A stretch of DNA of 64,000 bases from Ustilago trichophora (GCA_900323505.1 OOIN01000030.1:558001-622000); one strand, 5' to 3'; positions 20,753 to 31,304 are shown, numbered from the stretch's first letter. Numbers and translations: made by a program. Notes: generated by a model from the sequence alone, not told the origin.

Positions 20753-21387
20753 TGTTGCCAGCTTGTATAGGGTGGAAAGAGGTGTGGTGGTTGCGATTTG
20801 AAACTGGAGAAACGTGAAGTTGCAAAGGTTGTGTGATGCTGCAGCGGTTCGTGTGACAGTGTTTAGTTTGGATATGCAAGGTATGCAAGAACTGTGTGCT
20901 GTGTGTAGCAAGTGATGGCTGATCGTGGTCAAGACGGTGATGGTGATGATAGGTCGCGATGGTGGTCAAGCAACAAGGTGTACAGTCTGTGCGGCAGAAG
21001 GCCGGATTCGCTCTGAATGAATTTGAATTCGGTTGGATCTGAATTCAATCTGTATTTGGATGCTGGGTAAGATGGATTGAAATCGGAAAGCCTCCACTTT
21101 GAACTGAGTTTGGCCGTCTGGCTGCACTCGACTGGGCTGTGCACGGATACAGAGGCTGCGCTGCCCCTTGACGATTCTGGACCCTTGAATCGCCATCATC
21201 ATCATCATCATCAACATCTTGATCATCATCGTGTTTAGACCTCCTCTCCTATCACTCGACTGCTCATCCCCACTACGCGACTTTTTGCCATCCTCCTGAT
21301 CGCAATCCTCGCATCGATTGATACAGCTACAAGCGCTGCGTACCCTAGCACACTACTTGGACTGCCCCTCGCGCAGCTTCGATCACG
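20753..21387. promoter_or_regulatory. Divergent promoter, RVS161 / VPS60
   Basis: A 635-bp head-to-head spacer between two membrane-remodelling genes. It contains a short CAT/GAT microsatellite near 21193-21213. No other gene is seen. Confidence 0.55.
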
Positions 21388-22059
21388 ATGAATCGTCTAT
21401 TTGGCTCCAAAGCCACGGTGCCCAAGCCCACCCTCACATCCGCCATAGCATCCACTGAATCCCGCGCAGATTCTGTCGAGGTGAAAATTCGCAAGCTCGA
21501 CGCCGAGCTGACGCGTTATCGCGATCAAATGCGCAAGATGCGCGATGGTCCTGGCAAGTCGGCCATCCAACAACGTGCCCTTCGTGTTCTCAAACAGAAA
21601 CGCCTCTACGAAAACCAACTCGCTCAACTTCAACAGCAATCCTACAACATGGAACAGGCTACCATGACCACCGAAAACCTGCGCAATACCATGGCCACCT
21701 TTGATGCCATGCAAACCGCCAACAAGGAAATGAAAAAGACCTATGGCAAGATTGATCTAGCCAAAATCGAAAGTATGCAGGATGAAATGGAGGATTTGAT
21801 CGAAGCGGCAAATGAAGTGCAAGAGACGTTGGGCAGGAGTTATGGCGTGCCCGATGAGGTGGATGAGGAGGATTTACAGGCAGAGTTGGATGCGTTGGAA
21901 GAGGATGGTTGGGGTGAGTTGGAAGGTGCTCAAGGCGAAAGTGTGCCGAGTTATTTGCAGAGTAATAACGAGTTGCCCGACTTTGTGGATGAATTGCCGA
22001 ATGAGGGACAGAGGGTGGGCGAGAGTGCTGAACCTGGAGAGGCTTTGCGTGCAGCGTAA
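21388..22059 (+). CDS. vps60: ESCRT-III protein Vps60/CHMP5
   Basis: A 223-residue Snf7-family protein with the start MNRLFGSK typical of CHMP5/Vps60. The basic N-terminal helices (KIRKLDAELTRYRDQMRKMR) pair with an acidic C-terminal half (DEVDEEDLQAELDALEEDGWGELE) that contains the element expected to bind Vta1/LIP5. It should act late in multivesicular-body formation with Vps4. It is intronless and shares its promoter with the RVS161 gene. Confidence 0.95.
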   Translation: MNRLFGSKATVPKPTLTSAIASTESRADSVEVKIRKLDAELTRYRDQMRKMRDGPGKSAIQQRALRVLKQKRLYENQLAQLQQQSYNMEQATMTTENLRNTMATFDAMQTANKEMKKTYGKIDLAKIESMQDEMEDLIEAANEVQETLGRSYGVPDEVDEEDLQAELDALEEDGWGELEGAQGESVPSYLQSNNELPDFVDELPNEGQRVGESAEPGEALRAA

Positions 22060-22485
22060 TACATGGCCGTGGACCAGATTTGATCGCTTCTACCCCTTTG
22101 GCTGTTTGGTAGCCATCCATCTTGGCCTGCGCAGGATCAAGTTATCAGCAAGCTTTCCTCAAACGCATCCCTCGCAATCTGTCACCCCATTCTTGTACTT
22201 GTAACTCCACACTGCGGCAGAAACAATAACGAATGTCTGCCGTTCACATGTTTGATCTTGCACATTTTGGTTGATGAGCACAAGCTTCGTCTTGTACACG
22301 CAGCAAGTGTAAGAGACAGCCATCTTTCGACTGCAAACGAGATTTCAGGCTGTGGATTGGTGTTTGAGTAACTGCTATGAAATTTTCATAGCCACACTGG
22401 AAGATGAGCAGCGACGCTGTTATTTTGATTGACACGGTGTTGGTTGTTTAGATGGACAAGTAGTTGTGGGTGGAGGTATTTGGGA
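22060..22485. other. Convergent 3' intergenic region
   Basis: This lies between the stop codons of VPS60 (+) and the SDR gene (-). I see no gene and no clear repeat. Confidence 0.6.
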
Positions 22486-23310
22486 TCAGGGCAAAGTGTA
22501 TCCTCCATCGATCAAAGAATCGCTACCTGTTTGGTAGGAAGAAGCGTCGCTAGCCAAGTATAAGAATAAACCTTTGATCTCTTTTACATGGCCTTGTCTA
22601 CCGAGTGGTGACATTCTGTAAGCTTCATTGATACATTTTTCACTCGCACCTAATTTGGTATCGAAGAAACCGGGACTGACAATGTTGACTCTTGCGAAAT
22701 GTCTCCATTCTCTTGCTAGAGATTTGCCCATATGGGTTACAGCAGCTTTTGTAGAGTTGTAAACGGGTTGATCAACTGGAACGTTTACAATGTGAGCTGA
22801 CATGCTTGAGGTGATGATGAGATTTCCTTTGCCTTGACGTTGGAAGATTTCTCCGACATATTTTGCGCAGTAGAAGACTCCGTCTACGTTGACTTGCATT
22901 TGACGTTTATATTCCTCGATGGTTTGTTCGAGGATGGGTTTGGAGATGGCCATACCTGCGTTGGCGATGAAAACGTCGATTTTGCCAAAATCAGCAAGGA
23001 CCGCATCGAGGGTGGAGCGGACCTGAGAAACTTGGGATACTTCGCATTGATAGGCTTTGGCACGGATGTTGTGGGTTTTGGATAGGTGGGTGGCTTTTTC
23101 AATGGCAATGGCGTTAGAGTTGTACCAAAGGCAAACGTCGGCACCTGCTTCAGCAACTGCTTCGATAGCGGCATAGCCGAGTCCATCACTGGCACCAGTG
23201 ACGACTACGACTTTACCTTTCATACTGAGTTGCTCGAGTACATTGGTTGGAGTCGAAGGGACAGGGTTGGGTTTTCGAACTGCAGCGCAGTCTTGAATGG
23301 TCATTGACAT
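22486..23310 (-). CDS. SDR reductase, sorbose/mannitol dehydrogenase-like
   Basis: A 274-residue classical short-chain dehydrogenase. TGASDGLG is the cofactor loop, IANAG the structural motif, SSMS holds the catalytic Ser and YNSTK the Tyr-x3-Lys; GG near the end closes the fold. The first 30 residues are an extension rich in Pro that resembles fungal NADP-dependent mannitol dehydrogenase and sorbose reductase (Sou-type). The likely reaction is NADPH-dependent reduction of a ketose such as fructose or sorbose to a polyol. The specific substrate is inference. It is divergent from the Dabb gene. Confidence 0.88.
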   Translation of the reverse strand: MSMTIQDCAAVRKPNPVPSTPTNVLEQLSMKGKVVVVTGASDGLGYAAIEAVAEAGADVCLWYNSNAIAIEKATHLSKTHNIRAKAYQCEVSQVSQVRSTLDAVLADFGKIDVFIANAGMAISKPILEQTIEEYKRQMQVNVDGVFYCAKYVGEIFQRQGKGNLIITSSMSAHIVNVPVDQPVYNSTKAAVTHMGKSLAREWRHFARVNIVSPGFFDTKLGASEKCINEAYRMSPLGRQGHVKEIKGLFLYLASDASSYQTGSDSLIDGGYTLP

Positions 23311-24059
23311 CTTGAGCGATTATCCTTGAAGGAGGGGAAGAAGAGTTGGAAATAAGATGTGGTGTTGGGGTGAAAGAACGATGTTGGAGGTTCAGAAGAA
23401 AGCAGAGAAACAATGTCAGAGGCACTCACTTGTACTTTTGACTCAACCTCGTCCTCCAACAAGCAGCCAAACCAAAGTCGAAACACAAGAGAGATTTCCG
23501 AGGCAACAACCATCGTCAAAAGGACCCATTCATTGTCTGTGTCTGTGCGCTGACAAGAACATACTTGTAGCTTGAGTGGGCTGCCAAACTGGCCGCCGGC
23601 GACCTAATCCAGTTGGACAAGAGAGGAATTTCCTTTTTGGGCAGTCGGCAATCGGTGAATTCGGCGTCCATTTACGCCGATGTGCGGAGCATCCCCACAC
23701 ACACATACAGTAACTTATTCACCCAAATCACTGCACTTTGGTCAAGGTTTTTGGGTCAATTGTCGACGTGGACAATGCACCGCATTCTGCTAGTGAATGT
23801 TAAAGCCAAGTTCAGTTAGCGCCTTTTTTTGGACATGATCTACAGTATAGAGCCTAACCAACATTGAAGGGTACATTGGCGCAAATGGCCGCGGATCATG
23901 CGCGAGAAAATTGGCTCGTGCCATGTTTCCACACATTCGCCACCTCCTCCATCACTGTACAGTATCATACAGTACTTATCTTTTGACATCTTCCTTCACA
24001 CATCAACATATCCACCAAACACCACCACCAACAACAACAACACCACCATCTCTCCCAAA
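23311..24059. promoter_or_regulatory. Divergent promoter region, SDR / Dabb genes
   Basis: A 749-bp spacer. Near 23955-23976 there are two TACAGTA-type motifs separated by a few bases (ACTGTACAGTATCATACAGT), and another at 23841. No gene is seen. Confidence 0.5.
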
Positions 24060-24469
24060 ATGCCAATCATCCACATTGTCAGCCTCAAATACAAAGATTC
24101 CATCTCAACATCGCAACGACAAGAACTCTTTTCTGAATTGAACAATTTTCCAACCCAATGTCTATACCGCGATGGTAAACCATACATTGTAGATTTTAAA
24201 AGTTCCACCAAAAACATCTCCCCAGAAGGTGCAGGGAAAGGATTTCATCATACATTCGTTTCAACTTTTCCAAGTTCAGATCATATCAAGTGGTACTTGG
24301 AACACGATAGAGTGCATCTCGACTTTGTGGTAAGTTGATCCAAAAAAAAAAAAAAAAAAAAAGTAAAAGGGTTTATTCATACTGACAATGCTCGTTTTGA
24401 GTTGCGTCTGAGTAGGAAAAGGTCAAACCGGCTCTCGAAGATCTGTACATCTACGATTTTGAGGCTTAA
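24060..24469 (+). CDS. Stress-responsive A/B barrel (Dabb) protein, 2 exons
   Basis: Exon 1 is 24060-24329 and exon 2 is 24416-24469; the 86-nt intron has a GTAAGT donor and TAG acceptor, and the junction is in phase 0. The product has 107 residues. It begins MPIIHIVSLKYKD, with the small ferredoxin-like Dabb fold: an early His, a conserved GxGKGFHHTFVSTF strand and HDRVHLDFVEKVKPALEDLYIYDFEA at the end. Members are dimeric small proteins of mostly unknown function, often stress-induced. The intron holds a run of 21 A residues. Confidence 0.85.
24342..24362 (+). repeat. Poly-A tract inside an intron
   Basis: An uninterrupted run of about 21 A starting 12 nt after the donor of the Dabb gene intron. 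Confidence 0.9.
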
Positions 24470-24604
24470 TCTTCATCTCAACATCCAAACAGCACACATC
24501 TGCATACCAGACTTGTCCAATGATTGGATTTCCACGCACGTCACATGGTGATACAGATACAATACATCACGAAATTTCATCCCATCGCATCCGCCTTCTA
24601 CAGC

Positions 24605-27376
24605 CTAGGTCCGCGCACGAATCGACGAGCCTCCCGAAGAAACACTTCTCGTTTGACCCTTGCCCGACGCTGAAGCCCTAGTCAACGCTTCCCTTGTATT
24701 AGTAGCGTTCGAAAGTGGACGTTTTGCACTGGCGCTTGCTTGCACCGCTGCCGCTGTAGCTGCCGCTGCCGCTGTACTGCGACTGAGAGAAGCAGCAGTG
24801 GGACGAGTTACAGAGGAAGTCGAACCAGAGACGATTCTTCTCGAGCTCAAAGCTGGAGTTTTTGAAGCGCCCGAGACGGAACGTGGCTTTTGACTCTCGA
24901 CGAATTCTTGCTTCTCCCGTGTAGATAGGCGGCGTCGCGATTGTGCTCTTTCTACAAAAGTGGTAGGCTTGGTCTCTTTTGCGGGAGCGATGGAAGGCGA
25001 AGCTGACTTGGAAGAAGAGGAGAACGACGACGAGGATGGCTCCTCTGCTCGTGCTCGTTTCGAGGCTCGCGGCGAGGTTTCGTCGGTTCCTTTCTTGGCA
25101 GAAGAAGAGAAATCTGAGATGCGACGGCTGGCTTTCTTTTGTGTGATGGTGGTGACTTCGACCGCCTCCTCCTCGTTCTGCTCATCGTTGGCGGGTGATG
25201 CCTCCTTCTCTGCAGCTTTGCGCTTCCGACCCTCTGATGGCTGTGCCTGTTCCCCTTGTTGCTCTTGGACAACAGCAACGGCTTCGTCCTTTGAGCTACC
25301 CCCAGAAAGCCTTGATGACCGACGCGGAGCCGCCGCTGCTACTGCATCTGACTTCTTCCCCACCTTTCCAGCCTTCCCTGCCCTGCTGTTACTGAAGCCA
25401 AAGATTGCATCGAGCTCTGGATTGTTTCCCGCACCAAAGCTCAACGCCCCCGCCTCTGTCGGCGTTTCCTCCTTCACCGAGGAAGAAACCTCCGCGCTCT
25501 CACTGGCAGTATCCGCCGTGCTTGACAGTGACGGCACTTCGACGTCTTCAGCGACTACAGAGAGGCTGCCGAGTTCGGTTCGAAGTTGCTGGTCTCGAGC
25601 GTGGATCTGGGCTATTTCGGCTTCGTCGAGCCGTTTGAGCGACGTTACGATGGAACAAGTAGGTGCGAGGTCGCGCTCGGTTCCAAGTCCGCGAGCTTGC
25701 GCTTCGAGCATCTGACATCGTTGGGTCAGTTGGGCTCGTTCTTGTTCTGCCACTTGCAACGCCAATTTGAGCGATTCTGCTTGCTGTTGTGTCGCCTCGA
25801 ACGCCGCGATCGTTGCCGCGTCGCTCGGTGGTGAAGTAGCGGACGCCGACGCTTGATCGAGCATTTCTCGTGCACGACGTTCAGCATCGGCAATCTTTTT
25901 CGCCTCCTTCTCTTTCCTAGCCGCATTCTGTTCCGCCACAGCCACCTGTTTGACCAGCTGGGCAAGCTTCTTCTCCAACTCCACTTTCTCCCTCTGCCAA
26001 TCCACACGTTGAGAGGCACCACCGTTGGACGATCCACAAGAGGCTGCAATGGCAGCAGCTGCAAGCGATCCCACGTGCGCGGGGCCGTTGTTCTTGTTGA
26101 GCGAGAGCCTGACATCGTTTTGCAAATCTTGTTGGATGTCGTGCTCGAGTTTGGAGGACCAGGCGTGTTCGCGTAGCTCGGCCGACATACGTTGGGCTTG
26201 GGTGGCTTGGTGGACGGTCCGCTCGGTTCGTAGATTTAGTAAGGACTGGACGTGGGAGCTGATGGCCATAGAGGTGATCTCAAGTGCACGTAAAGCTGGG
26301 TGCTGTGTCTTGGTGGAAGATCCAGAGACGAGTGTGCCGGTGGCTGTAGAACGGAGAGTGTCGTTGGCTGGGAAAAGATCTCTTTGGAATAGCGGTCGGT
26401 GACCCTCTAGCCATGCATCTGAAAGCGAAGAACGCTTGGATGCAGCCATGGCGTTCAGACTGCTGGATGAGGCAGATCGTGAACCGCTAGCATCCCCGTT
26501 CGACTTGGATGCGGGAGAGGCGTCCCTCTTGGCGGCATCTTGTTCCTCGGCCTCGACCATTTCCACCAGCTCTTGATCCGCACGGCGAGCTGCATTAATC
26601 GCTTCTGTAGCAAATCGCTTCAGAGCCTGGTTGTACTCTACGAGGTGTGCGCGCTTTTGCTCGAGCTCTTGCACCTGTTGTGCGTACAGCCGCGCAGCAC
26701 CGGTCTTGGAAGAGGATGCAGTTGGCAAGGGGTCAAATGCTGATGCGACGATCTGGAAATCAGGCACTGCAGAACGAATGGCAGAACTGGTCACTTCTCC
26801 AATGCGGGCTCTGACACGAGCTACCGAGCGATCGTTCGCCGCCTTGTACTGTAAGGCTGAAGATTTGATGGCCTGGAGATCTCTACGCATGCGTCCGAGA
26901 GCCTCCTTGGTAGCCCTGTGTGCGTTGCGTTCCGTCTCGAGCTGGGTGGTGAGATGGGCAAGCCTGGCTTTGGACGCTTCGGATTTACGTTCAAAGTCGG
27001 CAGATCGTTCCGATTCTTCCCTGTAGAAGCGCTTTGTTCGCTCCAGAGATGCGGTCAGAGTGCGGTTCTTGGCGGTGAGAGCGGTGCGCACCTCGATATC
27101 CTCTTCTCGCTGGGCAATCATGGCATGGAGGGCATCAGAGAGCGCAGCGAGGGAGTCTGACCGCATTCCTGATACGTTGAGCGGTGAGCGGAGATAGCCG
27201 CGAGAGATGAGAGTGGCATTGAGTTGTTCGAAAGTGGGTTTGGTCAAGTTGTCGGTGTCGATTGAGATGTCGGCAGATAGATCGGGGAGATGGTCGTAGG
27301 TGCCTGGCTGAGGCTCATGAGCGGCTGTGACCACTGATGCCCTAGCAGCCGCCGAGGCTGAATCGGACTGAGCCAT
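24605..27376 (-). CDS. ADIP-domain coiled-coil protein (SSX2IP-like)
   Basis: A 923-residue intronless protein. Residues about 45-200 (FEQLNATLISRGYLRSPLNV, then long heptad-like helices) match the fungal version of the afadin/alpha-actinin-binding (ADIP) domain found in vertebrate SSX2IP, a centrosome/adherens-junction protein. A second coiled coil spans about 460-600. The rest is Ser/Ala-rich, with many KR clusters in the C-terminal third (RRSSRLSGGSS, KKASRRISDFSSS) that could be nuclear signals or kinase sites. A spindle-pole or cytoskeletal role is inferred from the family only. The gene is head to head with CENP-A. Confidence 0.75.
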   Translation of the reverse strand: MAQSDSASAAARASVVTAAHEPQPGTYDHLPDLSADISIDTDNLTKPTFEQLNATLISRGYLRSPLNVSGMRSDSLAALSDALHAMIAQREEDIEVRTALTAKNRTLTASLERTKRFYREESERSADFERKSEASKARLAHLTTQLETERNAHRATKEALGRMRRDLQAIKSSALQYKAANDRSVARVRARIGEVTSSAIRSAVPDFQIVASAFDPLPTASSSKTGAARLYAQQVQELEQKRAHLVEYNQALKRFATEAINAARRADQELVEMVEAEEQDAAKRDASPASKSNGDASGSRSASSSSLNAMAASKRSSLSDAWLEGHRPLFQRDLFPANDTLRSTATGTLVSGSSTKTQHPALRALEITSMAISSHVQSLLNLRTERTVHQATQAQRMSAELREHAWSSKLEHDIQQDLQNDVRLSLNKNNGPAHVGSLAAAAIAASCGSSNGGASQRVDWQREKVELEKKLAQLVKQVAVAEQNAARKEKEAKKIADAERRAREMLDQASASATSPPSDAATIAAFEATQQQAESLKLALQVAEQERAQLTQRCQMLEAQARGLGTERDLAPTCSIVTSLKRLDEAEIAQIHARDQQLRTELGSLSVVAEDVEVPSLSSTADTASESAEVSSSVKEETPTEAGALSFGAGNNPELDAIFGFSNSRAGKAGKVGKKSDAVAAAAPRRSSRLSGGSSKDEAVAVVQEQQGEQAQPSEGRKRKAAEKEASPANDEQNEEEAVEVTTITQKKASRRISDFSSSAKKGTDETSPRASKRARAEEPSSSSFSSSSKSASPSIAPAKETKPTTFVERAQSRRRLSTREKQEFVESQKPRSVSGASKTPALSSRRIVSGSTSSVTRPTAASLSRSTAAAAATAAAVQASASAKRPLSNATNTREALTRASASGKGQTRSVSSGGSSIRART

Positions 27377-27779
27377 GGTAGTGGTTCAGATATGACGATG
27401 GCGATGATGAAGATGGTGGTGGTGGTAGGGTGGATTAAGCGGATATGAATGTTCCACACTTTTGGCGTACGAATGGATAGAACAACACCCACACTCTCTC
27501 TCGCGACGCGTCAACTTTGCGTATCTAAATTTTTGGTGGAGAATTAACCATCACACGTGACCACTTGACTCACCAATTTGGCTGGAGCTGTGTGAATCGG
27601 GAGACTTAGCGTACTGTACTGCACGACGCGACCCTTTCGTTTCCTTTAATCCAACACTGACACCATCTTGTCTTGAATTCGCTCACCATCATCGCGTACT
27701 CAACGAGCCCTAAAGCGACGACCACATTGCGCCGAAGCAGCTCAGAAAGAAGTCATCGAATCCAAGTGCATTCATCATA
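27377..27779. promoter_or_regulatory. Divergent promoter, ADIP-like / CENP-A
   Basis: A 403-bp head-to-head spacer. It contains a CACGTG E-box core at 27554-27559 and a GTACTGTACT motif at 27611-27620, both nearer the CENP-A side. Confidence 0.55.
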
Positions 27780-28563
27780 ATGGCGTCTCGCGGCAGGCCC
27801 AGTTTGGCCGACACATCCTATCCCGAATCGGCCACTTATGCAGAGACGACCTATGCAGAGACGTACGACGAAGGATCATATGCCAGCTCATCCGAAGGAG
27901 GAGGATCTGCCATGCTCTCCCGTCGAGCCCCATCAATTCAATCTGCCATGTCAAGGAGAAGGTTCGAAGAGTACTCTGTGACCGAGCCAAGCCTCAGTAA
28001 GTGTTTTTCTCTTTCTTTGCACTCTTCCTCTCCAAGTTCCTACGCAACAACGAAGTACTGACCGCTTATATCAAATTGCAATCTTTGCTGTCACGGCCAA
28101 AACAGGTCATGTGGGACAGAAACGACGCTTTAAACCAGGCACAGTGGCCCTGCGAGAAATCCGCAAATATCAGAAATCCACCGATCTGCTACTGCGCAAA
28201 CTGCCCTTTGCAAGACTGGTACGCGAAATCGCAAACGACTTTGTCACCTCCTACGAGCACGGAGAGTACGGTTCCGGTCTACGATGGCAATCTTCCGCCA
28301 TCTTGGCACTGCAAGAGGCGACGGAAGCGTTCCTGGTGCATCTGTTCGAAGACGCGTAAGTGCATCATTCCTCTGGCTCAGCAGGTCTTTCTTTCCATCC
28401 TTTAAGTCGCATACACTGACACGATGAAACAACAATCATGGTGCATCTTGCGCAAAACAGTAATCTCTGCGCAATTCATGGCAAACGCGTGACCCTAATG
28501 AAGAAGGATTTCCAGCTGGCAAGACGCTTGCGTGGTCGATGGGATGGTTTGGGTGGATACTGA
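27780..28563 (+). CDS. Centromeric histone H3 variant CENP-A (3 exons)
   Basis: Exons 27780-27996, 28106-28355 and 28461-28563, with GTAAGT...CAG introns of 109 and 105 nt, give 189 residues. The C-terminal half is a histone H3 fold: [73 protein letters not shown]. It differs from canonical H3 by its unrelated 70-residue N-tail, by Thr in [13 protein letters not shown] and by a lengthened loop 1 ([16 protein letters not shown], about nine residues longer than in H3). It also has the Trp in LRWQ seen in CENP-A proteins. It marks centromeric nucleosomes for kinetochore assembly. Confidence 0.95.
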
Positions 28564-28907
28564 AAAGTCCCGACTTTCCCGAACCCCACATCGTCTCGTC
28601 TTCTTAGCCCCTCTTCTTGAAGGAAGCAGCATATATACCTCAGAATGCGATGCATCGAAACCACGCATCCGATCTCTTGTCGTCCTTTTTCAATTGTATA
28701 ATCCCTGTACACTAGTCTCTCTCTCTCTCTCTCTCTCTCATTTGCAATGAAAAGGTTCTCTCTTTATCGTCAAAAACGCAGCAGGCACAGTGGTGTTACA
28801 CTCTCTTGATCATCAAAGTGGATTACATGAAAAATTGGGCCTCAGTGGCATACAGGTGTACAATGTACGGATGAGATTGTAAAGGAACAGCAGAGACAAG
28901 GAGACGT
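28564..28907. other. Convergent 3' intergenic region with CT repeat
   Basis: This lies between the stop codons of CENP-A and Nup53. A CT dinucleotide run lies at 28716-28739. No gene is seen. Confidence 0.65.
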
Positions 28908-31304
28908 TTACCAGCCGAAAATGCCATCCGTGATACGACCGAGCATGCTCGTGCCACCACCAGCTGCAGGCTTCTTGTCTGCAGCATTGGCGCCAGCTGG
29001 CGGTGTCGCTGGCTTGGGAGCGTTGGCGCCAGAACCAAACAATGAAGAAGCGACCTTGAAAGGCGACCCTGCCAAACCACTCAAGTTGCTAGTCGAGGCG
29101 GAAGGCTTGAAGGCAATGGAAGGATCGTTGATCACGGACAGGGGACGACCAAACGCGGAATACGAGACGTTTTGGTTGTTTGTGTTGTTGGCACCCGACG
29201 ATGCACCGAAACTGGACGAAGCCGTGTGATCGTTGCGGCCAGCATGAGCGCTAACACCTTGACCAAAGGCGATCGAGTGTCGATTGTTGTGTGCTCCACT
29301 AGTAGCGCTGCTTGCAAACTGGGAAGCGTTGGAGGCGCTGGAGCGTGTGGCTGAAAGCGTGGCAGCGGATTCGATGGAAGGAACGGCGATCGACTTGGAA
29401 GAGGCTTTGAAGGTCTCTGCTGTTCGACTGGAGGGGAAGACATCCATGCGGAAGACGGCGTCAATGCCGTTGGTGAGGGCGACTTGGTGGAAGTTGTCAT
29501 CTTCCCATCGAACACCGACCATGCATGCACCAGCGACTACCTCGCCGTTGCGACGGAGTGCATGCAGCGCTTGGAAGGACTCGGCGTATCGAATGCGGGT
29601 GCAGCATGAAAGAGGTGGTGAGGAAGGTTGTGCTGCGGCCTGCTCCTGAGCGGAACCGCTTCCCGTAAGGTCGATGGCCTCAATAAGCTCGACACCGCCG
29701 ATGCTGGCAAACAGCTCAAGGACAGCCTTTTCCATCCATGTTGGATATCCATAGACGAGAATCGTGCGCTGCGCAGAGCCAAGAGGAGAGTTTTTGTCGG
29801 CAGAACTGTCACCACGAGCATACGGAGAGGCTCCGTCGGCAGCACTGCCAGAAGAAGTTCCAAGCGAGGGCGACATCCTTGGGAGTGCGCTCGAAGGTGT
29901 GGAAAGCGCAGTGCGGCCTGGAAGCAGCTGCTGTGTGGAGACAGCGTCATTACCGGCAGAAGCGCGGAAGTTGTTCGAGTACACGTTGGAGCTTCCGGAC
30001 GAAGGTGCTAGGAAAGAAGACTGAGCTGCGGCCGGAGCTTCATCTTCCAAACGCTCCTGTGGCGGCGCATCATCGTCGTCCTCCTCATCCATAGCGCCGT
30101 GCGCAACGTTGAACGAAGTGGATGCTGCAGGAGGAGTCGAGTTGGAGCGGACAGATCGAGCAGGCGAGTCCATCGAAGTCTTGCGCGCAGGTGTAGCAGA
30201 TGCACCAGCGGCAGAGGAGGCGGGAGCGGGAGTTGCCGATTGACGACCACCACGCAGCCCACCAGCTCCGAAGATGCTCTCCTTACCTCCTCTCCAAGGC
30301 GTACCAAGGCCCACAGAGCCAGCTCGACTGAAGGAAGCCTCATCACGCCTTTCGTTGAAAAAGCTCGAGCTGAATCGGCCGACCGGAGATGGCTGACCCT
30401 TCGAGGAAGGTGTGCTTTCCTCCTTTCCGGACTTGGAAGCGGGTGTGCCGAAGGCGATGCTGGAATCGGCATCTTGGACTGCTTCGGGTGAAGTGGGCTC
30501 AGCTTGACGTGCGGGAAGCTTGTAAGGCTTTACGACTTTTGTGCGGCTGAGGTAGCCAGGGATGTAGCTCATGTTTTGGCTCTGTTGCTCCAGGTTGAAT
30601 CGCTGCTGATCGATGGCCTGCTGTTGCTGTTGCTGCTGTTGTTGCTGCTGAAAGTGTTGATGCTGCGATGACTGAGGTGTGCCATGCTGCGTCAGACCCT
30701 GTAGGTGCTGGGCATTCTGCTGCTGCTGGAAGGGGCTCCCAAACGACTGATTTGGCGGCGGCGGCGGCGGCGGCTGCTGCTGCTGCTGAGTCGAGAAGGG
30801 AGCTGGAGAAGATGAATTGAAGCCGAAATTGCCTTGTCCAAACGAGTTGGGCTGTGATGGCTGTTGCTGTCCAAATTGCTGTTGCTGTTGTGGCTGCTGA
30901 GGTTGCTGCTGAGAGAAGGAAGAGGAAGATCCGAACATGTTGTTGTTTTGCGGTGTTCCGAACAGAGTTGTCTGTTGCTGCGTCGGTTGACCTGGTGTGC
31001 TGCTCGCATTATTCCCAAAGAGCGATCCTGTATTTTGCTGCTGTGGTTGCTGTGGTTGCTGCGTACCAGGAGTGCCAAAGAGCGGCTTCTGACCGAACAG
31101 GCTCGTAGACTGCGGAGTTCCCTGCTGCTGGTGTGCGTTGTTCGAGGAAGTGTTACCGAATGAAAATCCCCCGGGTGTAGAAAAAGAATTGTTGAAACCT
31201 CCTGTGTTGCTACCAAACGGAGTTGACGACTGCGGCTGCTGTTGTTGTTGCTGTTGCTGCCCAGTCTGCTGCGGTGTGGCCGCAGGATTCGAGAATGAGA
31301 ACAT
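28908..31304 (-). CDS. nup53: Nucleoporin Nup53/Nup35
   Basis: A 798-residue nucleoporin. The N-terminal 240 residues carry FG-type repeats (GFSFGN, SLFGQ, PLFGTPG, SLFGNN) embedded in polyglutamine. The Nup35-type RRM (MPPN) domain is at about 510-605 (RTILVYGYPTWMEKAVLELF, TRIRYAESFQALHALRRNG, MVGVRW). The extreme C-terminus, MLGRITDGIFGW, is the amphipathic membrane-binding helix expected for Nup53/Nup59. It would anchor the inner ring of the pore through Nup155, Nup93-type partners and the pore membrane. Confidence 0.93.
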   Translation of the reverse strand: MFSFSNPAATPQQTGQQQQQQQQPQSSTPFGSNTGGFNNSFSTPGGFSFGNTSSNNAHQQQGTPQSTSLFGQKPLFGTPGTQQPQQPQQQNTGSLFGNNASSTPGQPTQQQTTLFGTPQNNNMFGSSSSFSQQQPQQPQQQQQFGQQQPSQPNSFGQGNFGFNSSSPAPFSTQQQQQPPPPPPPNQSFGSPFQQQQNAQHLQGLTQHGTPQSSQHQHFQQQQQQQQQQQAIDQQRFNLEQQSQNMSYIPGYLSRTKVVKPYKLPARQAEPTSPEAVQDADSSIAFGTPASKSGKEESTPSSKGQPSPVGRFSSSFFNERRDEASFSRAGSVGLGTPWRGGKESIFGAGGLRGGRQSATPAPASSAAGASATPARKTSMDSPARSVRSNSTPPAASTSFNVAHGAMDEEDDDDAPPQERLEDEAPAAAQSSFLAPSSGSSNVYSNNFRASAGNDAVSTQQLLPGRTALSTPSSALPRMSPSLGTSSGSAADGASPYARGDSSADKNSPLGSAQRTILVYGYPTWMEKAVLELFASIGGVELIEAIDLTGSGSAQEQAAAQPSSPPLSCCTRIRYAESFQALHALRRNGEVVAGACMVGVRWEDDNFHQVALTNGIDAVFRMDVFPSSRTAETFKASSKSIAVPSIESAATLSATRSSASNASQFASSATSGAHNNRHSIAFGQGVSAHAGRNDHTASSSFGASSGANNTNNQNVSYSAFGRPLSVINDPSIAFKPSASTSNLSGLAGSPFKVASSLFGSGANAPKPATPPAGANAADKKPAAGGGTSMLGRITDGIFGW

